A stretch of DNA of 7,934 nt from Chlorobiota bacterium (GTDB lineage: Bacteria; Bacteroidota; Ignavibacteria; Ignavibacteriales; Ignavibacteriaceae): assembly GCA_008363265.1 (NCBI GenBank), contig RHKR01000114.1:1-7934 (forward strand). Reading direction: 5' to 3'. Positions 1 through 4,567 of the stretch are shown here, piece after piece (the first letter of the stretch is position 1; each line of letters starts with the position of its first letter). The notes below the pieces were generated by a model that ran no database searches, was not told the DNA's origin, and saw only the letters and a list, made by a program, of their open reading frames with translations. A program made the position numbers and the translations under genes.

Positions 1-1
1 T

Positions 2-349
2 AATGCCAGCCCCCTGTTCAACCGGTTCGATATCTTCTTCGAAGACGGTGCCGCCGGTCAGGTGAAATTCTCACAGTACCTTAAACCCCAACCGGAAAAA
101 CCCGACCCCCGCAATCCCGTGAAACAGACCTTCATCTTCGAGTTCGACGGTGAGATGGTAACCCATAACGCCCAAAAAACCGACGGTGACAAGTACATCT
201 GGGAGTTCACCCTCGACCAGATCGGCGAAGGCAAATACATCGAAGCCACCTTCGCCCCGCAGGAACCCAACTATTTTGTATACTACCTCATCGGCGGTGT
301 CCTCGTTGTTGCCGCTGTTGGATTTGTACTTTACCGCAGGAAGAAATAA
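2..349 (+). CDS. C-terminal part of an uncharacterised membrane-anchored protein (5' end cut by the window)
   Basis: The reading frame is open from the first bases and ends at TAA 347-349, giving 115 residues of a longer protein. Most of the visible part is a polar segment rich in Phe, Asp and aromatic residues (FDIFFEDG, FIFEFDGEMV, KYIWEFTLDQIGEGKYIEA) that looks like extracytoplasmic beta-sandwich. A hydrophobic helix at about residues 91-111 (YFVYYLIGG...VGFVLY) follows, and the protein ends in RRKK. That order predicts a single-pass protein with its bulk outside the cytoplasm and a short basic cytoplasmic tail. The pattern of a 'GEMVTHNA...DGDKYIWEF' strand before a terminal helix is reminiscent of DUF3153/LppM-like domains, but this is only a resemblance from memory. 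A GTG at 62 is internal and not a credible start, because the frame continues upstream in the same style. The function is unknown, and the gene is unlikely to belong to the cas operon, from which it is separated by 600 bases. Confidence 0.8.
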   Translation, partial: NASPLFNRFDIFFEDGAAGQVKFSQYLKPQPEKPDPRNPVKQTFIFEFDGEMVTHNAQKTDGDKYIWEFTLDQIGEGKYIEATFAPQEPNYFVYYLIGGVLVVAAVGFVLYRRKK

Positions 350-361
350 CTGTCTGAATCA

Positions 362-384
362 GCTTGCCCCTTCGGGGGATTAGC
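362..384 (+). terminator. Possible stem-loop terminator after the membrane-protein gene
   Basis: CCCC (367-370), a TTCG tetraloop (371-374) and GGGG (375-378) form a stable hairpin 13 bases after the TAA at 349. It is flanked by a second short pairing of GCT (362-364) with AGC (382-384) across a small internal loop. There is no T-run after the stem, so this is not a textbook intrinsic terminator. It may instead protect the 3' end of the mRNA or simply be part of the repeat cluster that follows. Confidence 0.35.
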
Positions 385-408
385 AGGATTAAAGGATTAA
401 CAGGATTA
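377..408 (+). repeat. Four GGATTA words at 8-9 base spacing
   Basis: GGATTA occurs at 377-382, 386-391, 394-399 and 403-408, separated by GCA, AA and ACA. The first copy overlaps the 3' arm of the preceding hairpin and the last runs into the next hairpin, so the block joins two structured elements. The spacing is short and slightly variable. I read it as an intergenic repeat motif of this genome rather than part of a gene; its function is unknown. Confidence 0.7.
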
Positions 409-482
409 GCCCACCTTGGTGGGCGACATATGGTAGCCCCGTGCGTCAGCGCGGGGAATCGCCCTGCACGGGCGATATGTCG
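409..482 (+). repeat. Nested multi-hairpin intergenic element
   Basis: Four perfect or near-perfect inverted repeats fit together. GCCCACC (409-415) pairs with GGTGGGC (418-424). CGACATAT (424-431) pairs with ATATGTCG (475-482) and encloses two further hairpins: CCCCGTGC (437-444)/GCGCGGGG (449-456) around a GTCA loop with one G-T pair, and CGCCC (460-464)/GGGCG (470-474). If transcribed, the enclosed part would fold as a three-way junction. It could be an intergenic palindromic element, a structured RNA segment or a protein-binding site. Which of these applies cannot be decided from one copy. Confidence 0.65.
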
Positions 483-494
483 GTAGGGCAGGCC

Positions 495-691
495 AACCCC
501 GCCGGGGGTTCAACAGGGGTAGGGGTAGAGCAATATTTCCATCTTCTAAATATAACCCCGCCAGGGGTTCAACAGGGGTAGGGCAGAAGTTCCATCAGCA
601 AAAATAACCCCGCCAGGGGTTTTACAGGGGTAGGGGTTCAACAGGGGTAGAGGTAGAGCAATATTTCCATCTCCAAAAAATAACCCCGCCA
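495..691 (+). repeat. Tandem array of AACCCC-GCCR-GGGGTT palindromic repeats
   Basis: Units begin at 495, 554, 606 and 682 with AACCCCGCC. In the first three this closes a perfect 6-bp hairpin (AACCCC/GGGGTT, four-base loop), followed by YAACAGGGGTAG-type sequence (TTACAGGGGTAG at first in unit 3). The units are about 59, 52 and 76 bases long; the fourth is cut after its first half. The third is lengthened by a 17-base internal duplication (616-632 and 633-649). Units 1 and 3 also share the tail AGAGCAATATTTCCATCT, while unit 2 has a diverged tail. Similar tails and unequal unit lengths point to duplication of an intergenic repeat, not to a CRISPR array. Confidence 0.8.
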
Positions 692-767
692 TCCCACCCC
701 AATAAAAAATGATCATTCAATGATACAAAATTGCATGAATTAACTCTTAAGTTTTGGGAGTTCTTAA

Positions 768-785
768 AATTTCATGCATGAAATT
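768..785. promoter_or_regulatory. 18-bp perfect palindrome, possible operator of the cas operon
   Basis: AATTTCATGCATGAAATT reads identically on both strands and lies 168 bases before the cas8b start. A related single half, GCATGAATTAA at 733-743, precedes it by 43 bases (compare GCATGAAATTAA at 776-787). A symmetric site of this length with an extra half-site is what a dimeric repressor or activator would bind. The protein is not encoded in the window. It could also simply be an AT-rich chance palindrome. Confidence 0.4.
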
Positions 786-815
786 AATTGCCAACCGGGA
801 TCGAATGCCGCTGAT

Positions 816-846
816 ATGTAGACAATATGATTTTTAAAATCTACAT
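816..846. promoter_or_regulatory. Inverted repeat ATGTAGA/TCTACAT upstream of cas8b
   Basis: ATGTAGA at 816-822 and TCTACAT at 840-846 are exact inverted copies around a 17-base AT-rich centre. Each is extended imperfectly outward (TGAT...CA). Its place 107 bases before cas8b suggests a regulator site or an mRNA-leader hairpin. There is no T-run after it, so a terminator is unlikely. Confidence 0.3.
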
Positions 847-855
847 CAAAAAGTG

Positions 856-912
856 ATTGCTATGAAAATATTTTTTCTTAATTTGGAAAAAGTGAAATTT
901 CCTGACTCTATT
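856..912 (+). promoter_or_regulatory. Weak candidate promoter(s) for the cas operon
   Basis: Two imperfect matches overlap. A Bacteroidetes-like pair is ATTG (856-859) and TTAATTTG (878-885), the latter one mismatch from TAnnTTTG with 18 bases between. A housekeeping sigma-type pair is TTGGAA (883-888) and TCTATT (907-912), four of six bases each with 18 between. Both lie in the AT-rich stretch where a promoter is expected, and the perfect direct repeat AAAAAGTGA (848-856 and 887-895) brackets them. Neither match is strong. Confidence 0.25.
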
Positions 913-952
913 AAGTCAAGATGAGTTTTTTCTATTTAACACTGGTGATATT

Positions 953-2863
953 ATGAACGACAGAGCTGTAACGGCCCTGGGCAGGATCTATCGACAAGAT
1001 CTTAACGCCAAAGAAGACTGGGAACTGTACGCAGAGAATATGTTCCCGGGGGATCAACATATGATCATCTCCCCTGTATTTAGACTACACCGCCAAAACG
1101 ACTCCTCAACAATTACTTTTTCTCACGTCGACATCCGTCCATACAGCGATATCTCTTACAAAAAATACGCCTACCGGAAAGGCGCATCAAACGGCGGGGA
1201 TATTACCGTTACCACAAAATTTGGATCATTCGAGGATGAGAAGACCTACAGGAACAAGAAGGTTGATACGATCCTTAATTTTGTGATACCACGGCTTATC
1301 ACACTTGCCGGCGATGATCTTCAATATGAGCGCGAGTTATTTAAAATGATCAAGGCCTGTTGGGTTGAAAACCTTCAACGTATCGGTCAGGCCCTTTTTG
1401 AGGTATACTCACCACTCGATGCGAAGGTAAAATTCAAATGCGGGCTGTCCCTGATTCTTGAAGATGAAGGAAGAGAGATTCTACCGGATGAACTTCTGCT
1501 GTTCAGAAAAGCACTGGTCAATCATGCTACAGAGGGGTTGAGTACTTTCACCGGTGTGATTTCAGAGGGGAAAGACTCGGCCTGTTCCATCTGCATGAGA
1601 ACTGCACCAAGGCTTCACGGTTTCGCTTCACCTTTCAAATATTATACTGTCGATAAAAAGGGTTATTTGGCGAATTACTTCAATATGAAACTTGCGTGGA
1701 AGAATTACCCTGTATGTTCCGAGTGTGCCGCGAACTTCTACCTTGGATCCAGGGTGATCGAAAACGAACTCAGCTACTACTTTTATGGAAGGCCCTATAT
1801 GGCTGTTCCGAGGGTGTTGGTATCCGATCCTGAGCAAGAAAGAGTGGTCTACGAACTCTTCAAAGAATATAATAATGTTGATAGAAGCAATCAGGAAGCT
1901 TACGAAGATGATTTGATGCTCTACATGGCAGAACAAAATAACTTTTTCAATGTTGACATGATCTTTTATCAGAAGAACATGACGACCGGAGCAATAAGGC
2001 TTAAATCTCACATCGAAGAAGTATTCCCTTCCCGTTTCAAAAAAATATTTGTCGAGGCAAAAGACCATGTGGAAACCCACCCCGTTTTTGCCCGTCATCT
2101 TGTCTTCGAAGAAAATGAATCGATCAAGGGTAAAAAGACCAGCAAGAAAATTCAGTTTCGCCAGAAATTCCGACTCGGGAAGCTCCTCGCATTTTTCGAC
2201 AAGGAAGACTACTCTGTAATTCAGGCTGTATTTGACGGAACTGAAATTTCTGAAGAATCTTTGCACTCCGCCTTCATGAACAAATTCAGGGAGAACTACA
2301 GTCAAGAGTTGCAGGAAAAGCCCCACCAATCAAGAAGAAAACTTGTAATTGACGCGATCTCAGTGATCTACTTCCTCCATTACCTGGGCTCGCTAAAGAT
2401 CAACACTAAAAACCATGAGGTGAAAATGCCGCAGGATATCGAAAAACCCGGGAAGGGAAGCATCGACCTCGATGCCATAAAGGCTTTCATAGATGACAAT
2501 CAAGTATTCTTTAACAAAGAGTACAAGATCGGCATCTTTTTATTGGGAGTTCTCGTTAAGATCGTTATGAATGCCCAGCAGGTAAGGCTGAAAAACACAC
2601 CGTTCGAAAAGAAACTCAAAGGTTATAAAATTTCGGGGGGTGATGTCGAAAACATTTATGTGGAAGCACTCTCAAAACTTCAACAATATTATGATGCTTA
2701 CGCGTACGGAAACCTTCGTAAACTAATGACGGAGTATTTTAACCTTAGAATCCCCGAGATCAAGGTGGCCCCTTCCGCTGAGGTATCCTTTTATTTTGTA
2801 ACAGGAATGGAAACGCAATTCAAATTCAAATCACAATTAGAACCGGGAGAAGACAATGAGTAA
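953..2863 (+). CDS. cas8b: Type I-B Cascade large subunit Cas8b (TM1802 family)
   Basis: This 636-residue protein is the putative PAM-recognising large subunit of the type I-B crRNA complex. The signature seen is a zinc-ribbon-like pair of knuckles, C211-x2-C214 (ACSIC) and C255-x2-C258 (VCSEC), separated by 40 residues that contain the family-like stretch FKYYTVDKKGY...AWKNYPVC. The C-terminal third has the TM1802-like run FLLGVLVKIVMNAQ...NTPFEKKLKGYK and the ending SFYFVTGMETQF. Length is normal for the family. ATG 953 is the first start after in-frame stops, with a modest GGTGA at 944-948. It is the first gene of the operon and overlaps cas7 by 8 bases (2856-2863). The family call rests on recognised motifs and the cas7-cas5-cas3 neighbourhood. 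The C-terminal part probably also makes a separate small subunit from an internal start (see 2426). Confidence 0.92.
   Translation: MNDRAVTALGRIYRQDLNAKEDWELYAENMFPGDQHMIISPVFRLHRQNDSSTITFSHVDIRPYSDISYKKYAYRKGASNGGDITVTTKFGSFEDEKTYRNKKVDTILNFVIPRLITLAGDDLQYERELFKMIKACWVENLQRIGQALFEVYSPLDAKVKFKCGLSLILEDEGREILPDELLLFRKALVNHATEGLSTFTGVISEGKDSACSICMRTAPRLHGFASPFKYYTVDKKGYLANYFNMKLAWKNYPVCSECAANFYLGSRVIENELSYYFYGRPYMAVPRVLVSDPEQERVVYELFKEYNNVDRSNQEAYEDDLMLYMAEQNNFFNVDMIFYQKNMTTGAIRLKSHIEEVFPSRFKKIFVEAKDHVETHPVFARHLVFEENESIKGKKTSKKIQFRQKFRLGKLLAFFDKEDYSVIQAVFDGTEISEESLHSAFMNKFRENYSQELQEKPHQSRRKLVIDAISVIYFLHYLGSLKINTKNHEVKMPQDIEKPGKGSIDLDAIKAFIDDNQVFFNKEYKIGIFLLGVLVKIVMNAQQVRLKNTPFEKKLKGYKISGGDVENIYVEALSKLQQYYDAYAYGNLRKLMTEYFNLRIPEIKVAPSAEVSFYFVTGMETQFKFKSQLEPGEDNE
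2417..2420 (+). promoter_or_regulatory. Internal ribosome binding site inside cas8b
   Basis: GAGG, continuing as GAGGTG to 2422, sits five bases before in-frame ATG 2426. The other internal Met codon checked in this part of cas8b, ATG of AFMNKF near 2276, has no purine-rich site in front. A GTG at 2420-2422 is also in frame but lies inside the putative site, so ATG 2426 is the better start. Confidence 0.5.
2426..2863 (+). CDS. cas11: Candidate internal cas11 (small subunit) translated from within cas8b, same frame
   Basis: ATG 2426 is codon 492 of cas8b. It has GAGG (2417-2420) five bases upstream, as good a ribosome site as those of the neighbouring genes. Translation from it would give 145 residues beginning MPQDIEKPGKGS. 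The product is mostly helical by eye (DLDAIKAFIDDN, KIGIFLLGVLVKIVMNA, VENIYVEALSKLQQYYDAY), the size and character of Cas11. Internal translation of the small subunit from the 3' end of cas8 is established for several type I-B, I-C and I-D systems. No separate cas11 gene is present here, which supports the idea. That this particular ATG is used is inference. Confidence 0.55.
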   Translation: MPQDIEKPGKGSIDLDAIKAFIDDNQVFFNKEYKIGIFLLGVLVKIVMNAQQVRLKNTPFEKKLKGYKISGGDVENIYVEALSKLQQYYDAYAYGNLRKLMTEYFNLRIPEIKVAPSAEVSFYFVTGMETQFKFKSQLEPGEDNE

Positions 2864-3794
2864 CACAATAAGCAAAAAGACTGAATTATTGTTCGTTTAT
2901 GACATCGAAAACGCCAATCCTAACGGTGATCCCCTCAACGAAAACAGGCCCAGGTTTGACCCCGAAACAAACACTGCCCTGGTATCCGATGTCAGACTTA
3001 AGAGAACGGTACGTGACTACTGGTACGAGTATGAAGGTTACAACGGCCAGAACGGTAAAGATATATTTGTAAGAGAAACCTTCTACAAGGATGACAAAGA
3101 TCCCTTGAAATCATATGTCAAAGACGGGAAAAGACGCGCCACAGATTTCAATGAGGAGCAAAAAATGGTACTTGATACCTGCATTGACATCAGGGTGTTT
3201 GGAGGCGTCATTCCATTGAAAAACGATTCCATTACCCTTACAGGACCTGTACAGTTTCAGATGGGACGGTCTCTCAACAAAGTTGAGATCGTTACGGAGC
3301 AAGGAACTGGAGCATTCGCTTCTGGTGAGAAAATGAAGCAGTCAACCTTCCGCACCGAATACAAACTTCCTTACGCGGTTATTGGGTTCAACGGGATCAT
3401 TAATGACAAGGCAGCTGAAAAAACCGGAATGTCTGAAGATGATCAAAAGCTTCTCATCAAAGGAATTTGGGAAGGAACCAAGAGCCTTATCTCCCGCTCA
3501 AAGTTTGGGCAGAAGCCGCTGCTCTTGTTGGCGGTTACATTCAAAGATTCATTTTATCTGGGCGGTCTTAGACAGAAACTTGGGCTTGTCTCCGAAATGA
3601 ACGAGGAAGCGATACGCTCAACCAACGATTACTCCCTTGACCTGACCAGTGTCGTAGCTTCACTTAACTCGGTCAGCGACAAGATTGCAAGTATTGAAGT
3701 CAGGATCGATCCAAACCTTAAAGTTGTCGTCGATGGAAAACAGGTGAAGGTCAGAGAAGGTGTCACAGATACTGTCGCCGGTTTACTGGCTTAA
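2856..3794 (+). CDS. cas7: Type I-B Cascade backbone protein Cas7 (Csh2 family)
   Basis: This 312-residue RAMP-fold protein would polymerise along the crRNA spacer to form the Cascade backbone. The N-terminus carries the Cas7/Csh2 signature VYDIENANPNGDP followed by ENRPRFD and LVSDVRLKRTVRDYW. Further family-like segments are DIRVFGGVIPLK, the GPVQFQMGRSLN stretch and the Thr/Phe-rich EYKLPYAVIGFNGIIN region. Length is as expected and there is no sign of damage. The start at ATG 2856 is supported by GGAG (2846-2849) six bases upstream and by an 8-base overlap with the cas8b stop, typical of translational coupling. It is followed by cas5 after 17 bases. Confidence 0.95.
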   Translation: MSNTISKKTELLFVYDIENANPNGDPLNENRPRFDPETNTALVSDVRLKRTVRDYWYEYEGYNGQNGKDIFVRETFYKDDKDPLKSYVKDGKRRATDFNEEQKMVLDTCIDIRVFGGVIPLKNDSITLTGPVQFQMGRSLNKVEIVTEQGTGAFASGEKMKQSTFRTEYKLPYAVIGFNGIINDKAAEKTGMSEDDQKLLIKGIWEGTKSLISRSKFGQKPLLLLAVTFKDSFYLGGLRQKLGLVSEMNEEAIRSTNDYSLDLTSVVASLNSVSDKIASIEVRIDPNLKVVVDGKQVKVREGVTDTVAGLLA

Positions 3795-3811
3795 GCCGGA
3801 CGGAGACCGCA

Positions 3812-4567
3812 ATGAAAATTCTGATCTTTGATATTTCCGGAGAGTTCGCTCATTTCCGGAAGTTCAATACTACAAGTTCACCTTTGACTTACACGATCCC
3901 GACCCGTACGGCGATCACCGGGCTTCTCGGCGCCATACTCGGAATCGGCCGTGAAGAGTTTTACGGTCATTTCCTGAAAGAGAAGGCTTCCGTGGCGATA
4001 CAGGTACTTAATCCGATCCGTAAACAGGGATACGGCTTCAATCTGATCAACACAAAAGAAGGGATGTACAGGATCAAGAACAGAACTCAGGTTCGTTTTG
4101 AGTTCGTCGCAGATCCCGCATACAGGGTGTTCTTTTCTCACTCTGATCCTGAGTTGATGAATAATCTGAAGGAGAGGATCGAGAAGAAAAACTTCACTTT
4201 CCAGCCCTACCTCGGTTTGGCGCAGTTGACCTCGGATGTAACATTCACCGGGTTCGTGGATGCCACTCTCGAAAGATCAGGTGGCAACCCGGTTGATGTA
4301 ATTTCCGCTGTAAATCTGAACCTTTGTTCGGGGAAGAAGATCGAGATCGATCCCGATCTGAAGTACACTTCGGCTATCATGCCGATGGAAATGGTCATCG
4401 ACAGTGATGACCCAACCGTGAAACCCCCGGCGGATGGTTCACTTCCCAAAAACCGGAAAACTACCGAGTATGCGGAAGTGATCTATGAGACAAGCGGGTC
4501 TACGGTTAAAGTAATGGTTGATTCATTCATTAATGTTCCGGGACATGGAAACATCCTCTTCCTTTGA
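3812..4567 (+). CDS. cas5: Type I-B Cascade protein Cas5 (Cas5h type)
   Basis: This 251-residue RAMP protein would cap the 5' handle of the crRNA and join Cas7 to Cas8b. The N-terminus (ILIFDISGEFAHFRKF, then SSPLTYTIPTRTAITGLLGAILGI) is the characteristic Cas5 N-terminal motif with its conserved Phe-Arg and the 'TYxxPTRTAxxGLLGAxLG' helix. The C-terminus is typical too, ending in a Gly-containing strand near the stop (INVPGHGNILFL). ATG 3812 has GGAG (3802-3805) six bases ahead and follows the cas7 stop by 17 bases. The 3' end overlaps the start of cas3 by 23 bases. The protein is complete, and Cas6 activity is not expected of it because a Cas6-like gene is present downstream. Confidence 0.93.
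   Translation: MKILIFDISGEFAHFRKFNTTSSPLTYTIPTRTAITGLLGAILGIGREEFYGHFLKEKASVAIQVLNPIRKQGYGFNLINTKEGMYRIKNRTQVRFEFVADPAYRVFFSHSDPELMNNLKERIEKKNFTFQPYLGLAQLTSDVTFTGFVDATLERSGGNPVDVISAVNLNLCSGKKIEIDPDLKYTSAIMPMEMVIDSDDPTVKPPADGSLPKNRKTTEYAEVIYETSGSTVKVMVDSFINVPGHGNILFL

Larger units (their letters stand above)
350..952. other. 603-base gene-free region: hairpin/repeat-rich left half, AT-rich control region right half
   Basis: I see no convincing coding frame here on either strand. From about 360 to 691 the sequence is GC-rich and built of short perfect hairpins and repeated words. From about 692 to 952 it turns AT-rich and carries palindromes and direct repeats in front of cas8b. The change in character near 690 suggests that an intergenic repeat element abuts the native upstream region of the cas operon. 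There is no array of 30-base repeats with unique spacers and no recognisable tRNA or rRNA. The individual elements are listed separately. Confidence 0.8.

Noticed and set aside
362..424. Strong intrinsic terminator after the membrane-protein gene
   Set aside because: The stems are good but no T-run follows any of them, so only a low-confidence terminator-like hairpin is reported.
495..691. Possible CRISPR array upstream of the cas genes
   Set aside because: Unit lengths vary (59, 52, 76 bases), the segments between palindromes are similar to each other instead of unique, and one unit has an internal duplication. These are duplicated palindromic repeats, not repeat-spacer units.
903..918. TGACT/AGTCA inverted repeat just before cas8b as an operator
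   Set aside because: The arms are only five bases with a six-base centre, which is easily reached by chance in this stretch.
1628..2329. 233-codon open frame on the minus strand inside cas8b
   Set aside because: It lies wholly antisense to a well-supported Cas8b sequence, resembles no family I know, and has the composition expected of a shadow frame.
4518..4544. Longer cas3 start at TTG 4518 or ATG 4533
   Set aside because: Neither has a ribosome site, and both would add residues with no family resemblance while deepening the overlap with cas5. ATG 4545 gives a normal lead before the SHPG motif.
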